The notes beneath the pieces are model-generated. The model was not told the DNA's origin. It did not search any database and saw nothing but the letters and a program-made list of their open reading frames with translations. 64,000 nt of DNA from JASHPR01 sp963729365 (GTDB lineage: Bacteria > Actinomycetota > Actinomycetes > Streptosporangiales > Streptosporangiaceae), in the NCBI GenBank assembly GCA_963729365.1, contig CAVSNQ010000013.1:1116001-1180000 (forward strand), read 5' to 3'. Of the stretch, positions 44,819 through 54,052 are shown piece by piece (the first letter of the stretch is position 1; each line of letters begins with the position of its first letter). A program made the translations under genes and the position numbers.

Positions 44819-45075
44819 AAGAGCTCCTCTGGAACCCGGGCCCGCGCAGCGTGCGTGCCGAGTCATCCGCGGCGCCGGATTGCCCGCGCCGGGCGCATGG
44901 ACCTGCGCCGGTTCAAATGATGGGCGCCAACGCTGAACGGATGCTGAAAGAGTTCTGCGAAGTTGCCGGAATCGTCAGCCAGGCCCTGAGTCCGTCAGCC
45001 TGGCCCGAGTCCGTCAGCCGGCCCGAGTCCGTCAGCCGGCCTGCCCGAGTCCGTCAGCCGGCCTGTCCGAGTCCG
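44819..45075. other. Spacer with tandem repeats
   Basis: Mostly intergenic between the permease start and the end of the next gene. Apart from the repeats at 44985-45083 it contains nothing recognised. Confidence 0.4.
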
Positions 45076-45083
45076 TCAGCCGG
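44985..45083. repeat. Tandem repeats of the 3' end of the membrane glycosyltransferase gene
   Basis: Five units share the core GAGTCCGTCAGCCGGCC with spacers of 0-5 bases. The unit that contains the glycosyltransferase stop is the last of the series. The array therefore arose by repeated duplication of the gene end. Each unit is GC-rich and could form hairpins. Confidence 0.7.
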
Positions 45084-46635
45084 CCTTCCCGCGGGCGAAG
45101 AGCAGCAGCCAGATGTCGGAGGTCCGCCAGCTGCGGACCAGCCGGAAGCCCAGGCCATCGAGCAGCGGATCATGCGGGCGGGGACCGAGCTTGACCAGCC
45201 ATACCCGCCGGACCCGGGCGAGCCGCTGCCGGGTGGCGGAGGCGCGCAGGTCGGTGCCGACCAGGTTGCCGGCCTGGCTGGGCGTTCTGGCCTGCGCGAC
45301 GTCGTCGAGCCTGGCGAAGCCCGACGGGTAGGCCGCGGGGAAGTACTTCGAGTCGGTGCCGAGGTACAGCACCGCGTCCCCGGGGCGCCGGGCCGCGGCG
45401 ACGATCGCGTTCGCTGCCCTGATGTTGGTTCCGTGGCCGTCCGGCGACCGCGCGGCGAGCTGCGCGGGCCCGCCGTACGCGGCGATCACCGCTATGGCGA
45501 CCGCGGGCGGCACCCAGGCGGCCACGTTACCCGACGACGGCCAGCTCAGGGCGGCCAGCCCGGCCCCGGCGAGCAGCGCCGCGGCCGGTGCGCAGAACAC
45601 GACATACCGGAACGTGTACACCGGCGAGGCATAGGAGACCCCGATCAGCACCGCCGGCGGCAGCAGCAGCCAGGGCAGGCCGAGCGCCAGCAGCTCCGGA
45701 GGCCAGGAGGCGCGCAGCGGCCGCCCGGCGAGCGCGCTCACGGCGATCCCGGCCCCGACGGCCAGGCCGACGGCGAGCAGCACCTGCGTCGGGCCGATCA
45801 GCCGCCTGAGCCCCTCGACCGTGCCGAGCAGCGGCGGCGTCGTGAGCCAGCTCAGCGTGCCCCGCTGCGCGATGCCGAGCGCGAGGACCGGCCCGGCCAG
45901 CAGGAACGCCCCGGCGGCGGCCGCCAGCCAGCCAGCCGCCAGTGACCGCCCGGCGTGGCTGTCGCCGGCCCGGGCGGCCCGGCGCCAGGCCAGCGCCACC
46001 GTGACCGCGTGCGCGCCGACGAGCAGCAGGCTGAACACGTTCAGGCTGCCCATCACGCCCAGGCACACCGCGTAGCCGGCCAGCCAGCCGGCCCGGCGCC
46101 CGGCCGCGGTCAGCCCGCGGACGAGCAGGTAGCTCCCGGTCGTGGCCAGGGCCGTGACTAAGGCGTACTCCCGCGCGTCCTGCGCGTAGAGGCTGATCTG
46201 CGGCAGGAACGCGAACAGCAGGCCGGCCGCGAGCCCGGCCCGCGGTGACACGAGCCGCCGGCCGAGCGCGGCCACCGCCGCCGCGGCGCAGGCCATGGCC
46301 AGCGCCGACGGCAGCCTGGTCACCAGCTCGCCGGTGCCGCCGAGCCGCTCCACCACCCAGATGATCATGTAATAGACGCCGTGCACCGCGTCGACATGAC
46401 CCATCATCCGCAGCAGCTCGCCGAACGGGCGCGCCGTAGCCGTGAGGGTCGCCGCCTCGTCACGCCAGTAGGAGGGTCCCGTGATCCGCCACAGCCCCAT
46501 GGCCAGCATGACCACGGGGGGCAGGATCCGCGCCCAGGCCGGCCCGGCATCGAACGGCCCCGGGTGATCTCCGGGCCGGCCCGCAATGACCCGGGCACGC
46601 CGGCTCAGAACCGCGTGGCCCACGGGCGGCGTCAT
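45076..46635 (-). CDS. Membrane glycosyltransferase, GT-C type (paralogue 1)
   Basis: 519 residues from the ATG at 46635, chosen because GGAGG lies just before it; an ATG four codons earlier overlaps that site. About eleven hydrophobic segments are visible. First loop SYWRDEAATLTATARPF, then MMGHVDAVHGVYYMIIWVV, fit mannosyltransferases that use polyprenyl-phosphate sugars. The C-terminus RTSDIWLLLFARGKAG is shared with the next gene. Confidence 0.82.
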   Translation of the reverse strand: MTPPVGHAVLSRRARVIAGRPGDHPGPFDAGPAWARILPPVVMLAMGLWRITGPSYWRDEAATLTATARPFGELLRMMGHVDAVHGVYYMIIWVVERLGGTGELVTRLPSALAMACAAAAVAALGRRLVSPRAGLAAGLLFAFLPQISLYAQDAREYALVTALATTGSYLLVRGLTAAGRRAGWLAGYAVCLGVMGSLNVFSLLLVGAHAVTVALAWRRAARAGDSHAGRSLAAGWLAAAAGAFLLAGPVLALGIAQRGTLSWLTTPPLLGTVEGLRRLIGPTQVLLAVGLAVGAGIAVSALAGRPLRASWPPELLALGLPWLLLPPAVLIGVSYASPVYTFRYVVFCAPAAALLAGAGLAALSWPSSGNVAAWVPPAVAIAVIAAYGGPAQLAARSPDGHGTNIRAANAIVAAARRPGDAVLYLGTDSKYFPAAYPSGFARLDDVAQARTPSQAGNLVGTDLRASATRQRLARVRRVWLVKLGPRPHDPLLDGLGFRLVRSWRTSDIWLLLFARGKAG

Positions 46636-46783
46636 CGAGCCCTCCATGCACTCACTGTGAGTTCAGTCGACCGCACGTAGGGTAACAGCCGGGCGCGCCC
46701 CGGCGGGCCCGGGGCCAGGCCCAGCCCGGCCACGGCCACGGCCACGGCCACGGCCAGGCCAGGCCAGGACGTGGCGGACCTGC

Positions 46784-48322
46784 TCAGCCGCCAGCCGGGA
46801 CAGCAGGAGCGGTGCGCGCGTAGAGGAAGAGCCAGATGTCGCTGGTCCGCCAGGCGTGAACCAGCCGGAAGTGCAGGCCGTTCAGGATCACCAGCGGCGT
46901 GGAGTGGCCGTACTCGACGACCCAGACCCGCGACACGCGGGTCAGCCGCTGCCGCACCACGGGATCGGGCAAGAACGTGCCGACGAGCGTGGCGGACTGG
47001 ATGGGCGACTCGGCCTGGGCGACGGGAATCAGCTGCCGGATGCCGTACGGGTAGGCCTGCGCGAAGTTCTCCGCCTTGAACTCGAGGACGGCATCGCCCG
47101 GCCGCCGGTTGTCCGCCACGATCCGGTCGGCCCGCCTGACGTTGTCCCCGTGCCCGTCCGCGGTGCGCACGTGCAACTGCGTCGGCACCCCCAGCACCGC
47201 GATCACCGCGAGCGCCGCGGTGCCGGCCACCCAGCCGAGCGAGGCCAGCGCGGCGCCCGCCAGCAGCGCGATCGCCGGAATGCCGAGCAGGACGTAGCGC
47301 AGCGTGTACACCGGAGTGATCAGGGAGGCGACCAGCAAGATCGCCGGGGGCAGGACCAGCCAGGGCACGCACAGCGCGGGCACCGACCCCGGCCAGTTGG
47401 CCCGCAGCCGCTCCCGCCCGAGCAGCGCGCTGACGACGATGCCCGCGGCCACGATGAGGATCACGACATTCGCCATCATCGCCGGGCCGACCAGCTGGCG
47501 CAGGCCCTTGATCGCCCCGAGCCCGGGCGGCGACAGCCAGGCCAGCGTGCCGCGCTGCACGTAGCCCAGGACCAGCACCGGGCTGGCCAGCGCGACACCG
47601 GCCACGGCGGCGGCGAGCCAGCCCAGCCCGAGCGACCTGGCGTCCCGTCCGTCCGGCCCGGCCTCGCGCAGGCACCGCAGTCCCACGGTCACCGCGTGCG
47701 CCGTGATCAGCAGCAGCCCGAAGATGTCCACGATGCCCAGGGCGGCCAGGCACAGCGCGTAGCCCGCCAGCCAGCGATACCGGTGGCCGTCCGGGTCCAT
47801 GGCCCGGACCAGGAGGTAGCTGGCCAGCGCGGCGAGCGCGACCACGATCGCGTACGGCCGCGCGTCCTGCCCGTACAGGCTGACCTCGGGCAGGATGGCG
47901 AAGACCAGGCCGGAGGCGAGCCCGGCGCGCGGCGAGATCAGCCGCCGGCCGAGCGCGGCCACCGCCGCCGCGGCGCCGGCCATGGCCACCGCCGACGGCA
48001 GCCTGGTCACCAGCTCGCCGGTGCCGCCCAGGTGCACCATCACCCAGATGATCAGGTAATAGGCGCCGTGCACGGCATCGATGTTGCCGAGCGTCCTGAG
48101 CAGGTTGCCGAGCGGGCGCTGGGCCGCCGACATGGTCGCGGCCTCATCCCGCCAGTACGAGGCGCCGGTGATGCCCCAGAGCATGATCACGAACGTGGCC
48201 GCCGGCGGCAGCGCCATCATCCAGCGGGGGCCGGGGTCGAAGCCCGGCCGCCTGGCCCCCGTGGCCGGGCCCGCCGCGCCCGCCTGGCCCGCGACGACGG
48301 GCTGGGTACTAGGCGAGGTCAC
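46784..48322 (-). CDS. Membrane glycosyltransferase, GT-C type (paralogue 2)
   Basis: 512 residues from a GTG at 48322. It is a close paralogue of the gene at 45076: SYWRDEAATMSAAQRPLGNL, GNIDAVHGAYYLIIWVMVHL and the same RTSDIWLFLYAR tail. About eleven membrane helices are visible. The two form a tandem duplicated pair, separated by 148 bases that include a GGCCAC hexamer run at 46730-46757. They likely add sugars to a cell-wall or lipid acceptor. Confidence 0.83.
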   Translation of the reverse strand: MTSPSTQPVVAGQAGAAGPATGARRPGFDPGPRWMMALPPAATFVIMLWGITGASYWRDEAATMSAAQRPLGNLLRTLGNIDAVHGAYYLIIWVMVHLGGTGELVTRLPSAVAMAGAAAAVAALGRRLISPRAGLASGLVFAILPEVSLYGQDARPYAIVVALAALASYLLVRAMDPDGHRYRWLAGYALCLAALGIVDIFGLLLITAHAVTVGLRCLREAGPDGRDARSLGLGWLAAAVAGVALASPVLVLGYVQRGTLAWLSPPGLGAIKGLRQLVGPAMMANVVILIVAAGIVVSALLGRERLRANWPGSVPALCVPWLVLPPAILLVASLITPVYTLRYVLLGIPAIALLAGAALASLGWVAGTAALAVIAVLGVPTQLHVRTADGHGDNVRRADRIVADNRRPGDAVLEFKAENFAQAYPYGIRQLIPVAQAESPIQSATLVGTFLPDPVVRQRLTRVSRVWVVEYGHSTPLVILNGLHFRLVHAWRTSDIWLFLYARTAPAVPAGG

Positions 48323-48446
48323 GGCTCAGTGCCTTCCGGTCGGGCCTTCCGGCCACAGCGGGTCGCTGCGGTTACTAGACACTATGCAACCCGGCGTGAC
48401 CACGGGAACCACTCGACCGGGCCGGCCGGGCCAGAATCCGGCCGGG

Positions 48447-49445
48447 TCAGCTGCGCATCGCGCGGATCGACTCGCGCAGCGATCCCATCGTGGCCAGCAC
48501 CGCGGACGGCTCGTACCCGCAGTGCGCCATGCAGTTCGCGCAGCGCGGATCCTTGCCGCGGCCGTAGGAGTCCCAGTCGGTGGTCTCGATCAGCTCCTGG
48601 TAGGTCTGGGCGTACCCGTCGGCCATCAGGTAGCACGGGCGCTGCCAGCCGAGCAGCGAGTACGACGGGATGCCCCACGCGGTGCAGCCGTAGTCGGCCT
48701 TGCCCTCGAGGAAGTCAAGGAACAACGGCGTGTGGTTGAGCCGCCAGCGCTTCCGGTTGCCGTCGAACGCCTTGCGGAACAGCTCCCTGGTCTCGGTGAC
48801 GCCGAGGAAGTGGTCCTGGTCGGGCGCCTTCTCGTAGGCGTAGGCCGGGGAGATCTGCATCTGGTCGATGCCCAGGTCGTCGTTGAGGTAGTTGAGCACG
48901 TCGATCACGGTCTGCGGGGTGTCGGTGTTGAAGAACGTGGTGTTCGTGCCCACCTTGAACCCGCGCCGCTGGCATTCCTTGATCGCCGCGACCGCCTCGT
49001 CGAACACGCCCTCCTTGCAGACCGACTCGTCGTGCCGTTCCCGCAGCCCGTCGATGTGCACCACCCACGAGAAGTAGGGTGACGGCTTGAACTTGTCCAG
49101 TTTCTTCGGGATCAGCAGCGCGTTCGTGCACAGGAACACGAACTTCTTGCGCGCGATCAGCTGCCGCACGATCTCGTCGATCTGCGGGTGCATGAGCGGC
49201 TCGCCGCCCGCGATCGACACCATCGGCGCGCCGCACTCCTCGATCGCGGCGATGGCCTGCTCGACCGGCATCCGCTGCTTCAGCAGCTCGTGCGGCTGCT
49301 GGATCTTGCCGCACCCGGCGCACTTGAGGTTGCACGCGAACAGCGGCTCGAGCTCCACGAGCAGCGGAAACTTGTCACGGCGGCTCAGCTTCTGGCGCAG
49401 CAGGTAACTTCCCACGCGCAGGCTCTGGCGCAATGGCATAGGCAT
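48447..49445 (-). CDS. hpnH: Adenosyl-hopene transferase HpnH (radical SAM)
   Basis: 332 residues. Cys38, Cys42 and Cys45 in CNLKCAGC bind the 4Fe-4S cluster. GGEPLMHPQ is the SAM-contact motif, and the C-terminal CANCMAHCGYEPSA segment matches HpnH. The enzyme joins the 5'-deoxyadenosyl radical to diploptene, the first step to side-chain hopanoids. The start ATG follows the ispH stop directly (TAGATG), so translation is coupled. Confidence 0.93.
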   Translation of the reverse strand: MPMPLRQSLRVGSYLLRQKLSRRDKFPLLVELEPLFACNLKCAGCGKIQQPHELLKQRMPVEQAIAAIEECGAPMVSIAGGEPLMHPQIDEIVRQLIARKKFVFLCTNALLIPKKLDKFKPSPYFSWVVHIDGLRERHDESVCKEGVFDEAVAAIKECQRRGFKVGTNTTFFNTDTPQTVIDVLNYLNDDLGIDQMQISPAYAYEKAPDQDHFLGVTETRELFRKAFDGNRKRWRLNHTPLFLDFLEGKADYGCTAWGIPSYSLLGWQRPCYLMADGYAQTYQELIETTDWDSYGRGKDPRCANCMAHCGYEPSAVLATMGSLRESIRAMRS

Positions 49446-50968
49446 CTATTGCTTCAACTCCTTGGGCAGCCCAAACCGGATGGATTCGGTGGCGACCACG
49501 CGCTCGCTGACCTCGACCGGCCCGAGGCCGGTCAGCGCGTCGATGATCTGGCCGACCACGGCCGGAGGCGCGGACGCCCCGGCGGTGAGCCCCACGACCG
49601 ACGCCCCGGCCAGCCAGCCGAGCTCGATATCCTCGGGCCCGTCGATCAGGTACGAGGGCGTGCCCGCGCGCTCGGCGGTCTCCACCAGGCGCTTCGAGTT
49701 CGACGAGTTGGCCGACCCCGCGACCAGCAGCACATCGGACTCGGCGGCGATGGCGCGGACCGCGAGCTGGCGGTTGGTCGTGGCGTAGCAGATGTCGTCG
49801 CTGCCCGGCCCGCGGGCCTCGGGGAACCGCTCGAGCAGCGCGCCGGTGATGCCGCCGGCCTCGTCGGCCGACAGCGTGGTCTGCATCAGGTAGGCGATCT
49901 TGCCCGGGTCCTCCGGGTCGAGCCTGGCCACGTCGTCCACGGTCTCGACCAGGGTGGTCGCGAGCGGCGCCTCGCCGAGCGTGCCCTCGACCTCCTCGTG
50001 CCCGGCGTGCCCGATCAGCGCGACCTGGTAGCCCTCGGCGGCGAACCGGCGGGCCTCGGCGTGCACCTTGGCCACCAGCGGGCAGGTCGCGTCGATCGCG
50101 TCGAGCCCCCGCGCCACGGCCTCGCGCCGTACTTCCGGCGAGACCCCGTGCGCGGAGAACACGACGGTCGCGCCGTCCGGGACCTCATCGAGCTCGTCCA
50201 CGAAGATCGCCCCGTGGCGCTCCAGGTCGGTCACGACGACCTTGTTGTGCACGATCTGCTTGCGCACGTACACGGGGGGGCCGTGCCGCTCAAGCACCCG
50301 CTCGACGATCTCGATGGCCCGCTCCACGCCGGCGCAGAACGAGCGCGGCCCGGCCAGCAGCACGCGTCTCGGCCCGCAGGCCTCGGCCCACCGGGCCAGC
50401 GCGGGCCCGGCCAGGCGCAGCGATCGCAGCGCGGCGATGCCGCCCGGCACCGCCCACGGGCTGAGCAGCGGGCGCTCCGGCGTGTCGGATATCGCCCGGA
50501 GCACCACGGCCGGCCGCTGGCCGCGCCGTCCAGCAGCATCGCGGACTCCAGGTCCGCGGCCAGCGCGCCCTCGCTGGCCAGCCGTTCCCGCTGCCCGCGC
50601 CGGACCAGGCGGTCGACGGTGACGATCTTGCCCGCCGTGGCGCGCAGGCCGGCCCGGCGCAGCTCGCCGGCCAGCAGCGGCGCGGACGGGCAGCTGACCG
50701 GGGCGGCCGGCCCGCTCCGGCCGACCTCCGTTCCCACGACGAGGTCTCCGGGTCGCTGGCCGGCCGTGACTCCCCCGCCGGTCCCGGCTACCGCCATAGC
50801 CCGGAACGCTAGGTCCCGTAGCCGGTCGGCCTGCGCCTGAGCCCTGGCCGCGCCGTAACCCGTGCGCAGGACCTCGCCGTCGGCTCCGATCCCGCGGCGC
50901 ACGGCTCGCGCCTCCAGCCGCAGCGGAGAACAGACGACCAGCTGGCCCGCGCCTGATGTCCCGCTCAA
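49446..50968 (-). pseudogene. Hopanoid phosphorylase (HpnG) fused to IspH, interrupted by a frameshift
   Basis: The first part, from the TTG at 50968 overlapping the shc stop, is a nucleoside phosphorylase: LVVCSPLRLEARAVRRGI, VAGTGGGVTAGQRPGDLVVG and ATAGKIVTVDRLV. At about 50510-50530 the frame changes by one base. The other frame carries AVVLRAISDTPERPLLSP, which is still phosphorylase, and then IspH: GPRSFCAGVERAIEIVERVL, VHNKVVVTDLE, DATCPLVAKVH, DDICYATTNRQ and SNSKRL. All three cluster-ligand cysteines are present. IspH makes IPP and DMAPP, and HpnG removes adenine from adenosyl-hopane. If the indel is a read error this is a working fusion. Confidence 0.82.
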
Positions 50969-52983
50969 TGGGCACCCCCCGGCTCGCCGGCCCAGCTCGC
51001 TCCGGCACCGCCCGGCCCGGCGCCGGTCAGGTAGCGCCCGAGCGCGCTGACCGGGAACACCAGCCGGTACAGGTGGTAGTTGATGTAGAAGTCACCGGGG
51101 AACCCGGTGCCCGTGTACTGCGGCTCGTCCCAGGTGCCGTCGGGGCGCTGGGTCTGCGCCAGCCACGTCACGCCGCGCTCGATGCTGGCCGCCTCCGGCG
51201 ACTCGGTGCTGCCGCCGGCCGCCGCCAGCAGGGCCAGCAGCGCCCACGCGGTCTGTGACGCGGTGGACTCGCCCCGGCCCGCCCAGCCGCCCGGGTCGTC
51301 GTAGGACCGCAGGTCCTCGCCCCAGCCGCCGTCCGGATTCTGGTGGCTGACCAGCCAGGCCACGGCCCGCCGGATCGCGGGCTTGCCCGGGCGGACGCCC
51401 GCGGCGATCAGGGCGGGGACCACCGCGCCGGTCCCGTACACGTAGTTCGCGCCCCACCGGCCGAACCAGGATCCGTCGCTCTCCTGGGCCCGCAGCAGCC
51501 AGGTCACCCCCCGGCGGACCGGCCTGCTCCCGCCCAGGCCCGCCGCGGCCAGCGCCTCGACCGTGTGCGCGGTGACATCGGCCGACGGCGGATCGACGAC
51601 CTCGCCGAAGTCGCAGAACGGCAGCTTGGTCACGAGCCTGGACGTGTTGTCGGCGTCGAAGGCGCCCCAGCCTCCGTCCTTGGACTGCATGCCGGCCAGC
51701 CACGTCGTCGCGCGCGCCGTGGCCTCCGCGATCTCAACCGCTGGCCAGGCCACCCGGCGCAACGCGAGCACCACCTCGGCGGTGTCGTCGATGTCCGGGT
51801 AGCCGTCATTGTCGAACTCGAACGCCCAGCCCGCCGGGGCCAGCCCCGGCCTGCGCACCTGCCAGTCGCCGGGCCCGCGGATCTCCTCGTCCAGCACCCA
51901 TCCGGCCGCCGACAGCACCGCGGGATGGTCGGCCGGCAGCCCGGCGTCGGCCAGCCCGACCATGGCCAGGACCGTGTCCCACACCGGGGACTGGCAGGCC
52001 TCGAGCCGCCGGACCGGCCCGTCCGGTGAGTCCTCCCAGATCGTGAACCTGTCCAGGCCGGCCAGGCCGCGGCTGATCACCGGGTGGTCGAGGCCGTAGC
52101 CGAGCAGGTGCAGCGCGATCAGGGAGTAGACCCAGGGCGGCTGGATGCCGCCCCAGCAGCCGTCCCGCTCCTGCCGCGCGATGATCCACTCCGCGCACCG
52201 GCGGAGCGCCGCCGTCCGGACCGCGCGGGCGGCGGCCAGCCGGGGCAGGCGCTTCTCGTACCGGTGCAGCGCCCGGTCAAGCCCGCCGAACAGCGCGGCC
52301 CAGCCCCCGCCCACCTCCCCTTCCCTCTTCACTCCCGCCGCGCCGGTTCGCGGAGCGTCGCCGGGGACCGGCCCCCGCAGTTCGTTCAGGGCAAAAGGCA
52401 GGGTTCTGACCGGGCGCAGCGAGCCGACGATGGTCAGCGGGACAATGGTCTGGCGGGCCCAGCACCCCCAGTCATACACATTGAGCGGGAACCACGCCGG
52501 AAAGTAGATCATCTCCGGCGGCATGACCGGCAGGTCGTCCCACGGCCACTCGCCGAACAGGGCCAGCCAGATGCGGGTGAAGACGCGGGTGGCCGGGATC
52601 CCGCCCTGGGCCCGGATCCAGCCCCCGGCGCGGGCCATGTGGTCGGCCTCGGGCGCGTCGCCGGCCAGCCGGAGCGCGACGTAGGCCTCCACGGTCGTGG
52701 ACAGGTCGGCGTCGCCGCCGCGGAAGTTGGCCCAGGTTCCGTCCGCGCGCTGGCACGACCTGATCCACCGGGCGGCGGCGGCGGTCTGCTCCGCGGTCCG
52801 GATGCCCAGGAACTCGCGGAGCAGCAGGTCCTCCGCGTCCATGGTCACGTTGGTCTCCAGCTCGCCCTGCCACCAGCCCTGCTCGTGCTGCAGCCCGAGC
52901 AGGTGACCGACGGCGCGGTCCAGCGCCGCACGGCCGGCCTGCGCGGCCGTGTCCTGGCCCGGGCGGGCCTGAGTCACGGTCAT
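50965..52983 (-). CDS. shc: Squalene-hopene cyclase
   Basis: 672 residues from the ATG at 52983. The catalytic DIDDTA motif (about residues 394-399) protonates squalene. Repeated QW-type motifs are visible: QERDGCWGGI, QSKDGGWGAFD, QESDGSWFGRW, QNPDGGWGE and QRPDGTWDE. The enzyme converts squalene to hopene in one step at the membrane. A low-complexity insert (about 245-265) is present in the first domain. The stop overlaps the next start. Confidence 0.95.
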   Translation of the reverse strand: MTVTQARPGQDTAAQAGRAALDRAVGHLLGLQHEQGWWQGELETNVTMDAEDLLLREFLGIRTAEQTAAAARWIRSCQRADGTWANFRGGDADLSTTVEAYVALRLAGDAPEADHMARAGGWIRAQGGIPATRVFTRIWLALFGEWPWDDLPVMPPEMIYFPAWFPLNVYDWGCWARQTIVPLTIVGSLRPVRTLPFALNELRGPVPGDAPRTGAAGVKREGEVGGGWAALFGGLDRALHRYEKRLPRLAAARAVRTAALRRCAEWIIARQERDGCWGGIQPPWVYSLIALHLLGYGLDHPVISRGLAGLDRFTIWEDSPDGPVRRLEACQSPVWDTVLAMVGLADAGLPADHPAVLSAAGWVLDEEIRGPGDWQVRRPGLAPAGWAFEFDNDGYPDIDDTAEVVLALRRVAWPAVEIAEATARATTWLAGMQSKDGGWGAFDADNTSRLVTKLPFCDFGEVVDPPSADVTAHTVEALAAAGLGGSRPVRRGVTWLLRAQESDGSWFGRWGANYVYGTGAVVPALIAAGVRPGKPAIRRAVAWLVSHQNPDGGWGEDLRSYDDPGGWAGRGESTASQTAWALLALLAAAGGSTESPEAASIERGVTWLAQTQRPDGTWDEPQYTGTGFPGDFYINYHLYRLVFPVSALGRYLTGAGPGGAGASWAGEPGGAH

Positions 52984-53029
52984 GTCGCCATCACCGCTGC
53001 TGTTCCGCCTCTCCTGCTGGCCGTCAGCC

Positions 53030-54052
53030 CTACCACTGGCGCGCCGTGATGAATTCCGCGATCCCGGCGAACTCCGCCCGAACGTCGTCGGGCATGTCGG
53101 TCTCGGCCAGGCACTTGTCCGCCGACGCCAGCGCGGTGTCGGCCTCCGTCTCCGCCCAGTCCCGGCCGCCGGCCGCCTCAACCAGCCCGGCGGCGTGGAT
53201 CAGCTCGGGCTCGCTGAGCGGCTCGGTCCTGGTCAGCAGCGCGCCGAGGTCCTGCCCCGGCTCGGTGCCGCTGGTCAGCGCGGCCACCACCGGCAGGGAC
53301 TTCTTCCTGGTCCGCAGGTCGGACATGACCGGCTTGCCGGTTACCTCCGGAGCGCCCCAGATGCCGAGGAGATCGTCGGTGAGCTGGAACGCGAGCCCCA
53401 CGTGCGCCCCGAACCCGGCCAGGCCCATGGCCAGCGCCGCTGGCGCGCCGACGTAGATGGCGCCGATGCTGCAGGCGCACGCCATCAGGGCCGCCGTCTT
53501 GTCCCCGGCCATTTGCCGGCACTCGTCGAGCGTCACGTTGTCACGCCGCTCGAAGGCCAGGTCGGCGCCCTGGCCGGCGATCAGCCGCTGCACCGCGGCC
53601 GACAGGCAGCGCGAGGCCCAGGTACCCTGCGGCGCCGGGCCCTCGAGCAGCAGGTCGTGGGCCAGCGCCAGCAGCGCGTCGCCGGCCAGGATCGCCGCGC
53701 CGATCCCGTACACCGTCCAGGCGGTCGGCCGGTGCCTGCGCTCGGTGTCGCCGTCCATGATGTCGTCGTGCAGCAGCGAGAAGTTGTGCACGAACTCGAC
53801 GGCCGCGGCGGCCGGCACGCCCCGCTCGGGCGCCGCGCCCGCGGCGCGGGCCGACAGCACGGCGAGCGCCGGGCGCAGGGCCTTCCCCGCGGTGCCGGTG
53901 CGGCCCTCCGGGTGGCCCTCGGGGTCGGTCAGGCCGAGGTGGTAGGCGGCGACGAGGCGGACCTCGGGGCTCAGCCGGTCCACCGCGGCGGCGATCGCCG
54001 GTCCCACCAGGTCCCGGGCGGTCTCCACGCCCGCGGGGATCGTCGCCGTCAT
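53030..54052 (-). CDS. Polyprenyl diphosphate synthase of the hopanoid cluster
   Basis: 340 residues from the ATG at 54052, overlapping the hpnE stop as ATGA. The first Asp-rich motif is LLHDDIMDGD and the second is QLTDDLLGIWG, with the following GKPVMSDLRTRKKSLP. It elongates DMAPP with IPP to an allylic diphosphate, here probably farnesyl diphosphate for squalene synthesis. Only 46 bases separate it from shc. Confidence 0.9.
   Translation of the reverse strand: MTATIPAGVETARDLVGPAIAAAVDRLSPEVRLVAAYHLGLTDPEGHPEGRTGTAGKALRPALAVLSARAAGAAPERGVPAAAAVEFVHNFSLLHDDIMDGDTERRHRPTAWTVYGIGAAILAGDALLALAHDLLLEGPAPQGTWASRCLSAAVQRLIAGQGADLAFERRDNVTLDECRQMAGDKTAALMACACSIGAIYVGAPAALAMGLAGFGAHVGLAFQLTDDLLGIWGAPEVTGKPVMSDLRTRKKSLPVVAALTSGTEPGQDLGALLTRTEPLSEPELIHAAGLVEAAGGRDWAETEADTALASADKCLAETDMPDDVRAEFAGIAEFITARQW

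Noticed and set aside
46730..46757. GGCCAC hexamer run between the paralogous glycosyltransferases
   Set aside because: Four or so units of a GC-rich hexamer are expected by slippage in this genome; no structure or function is apparent.
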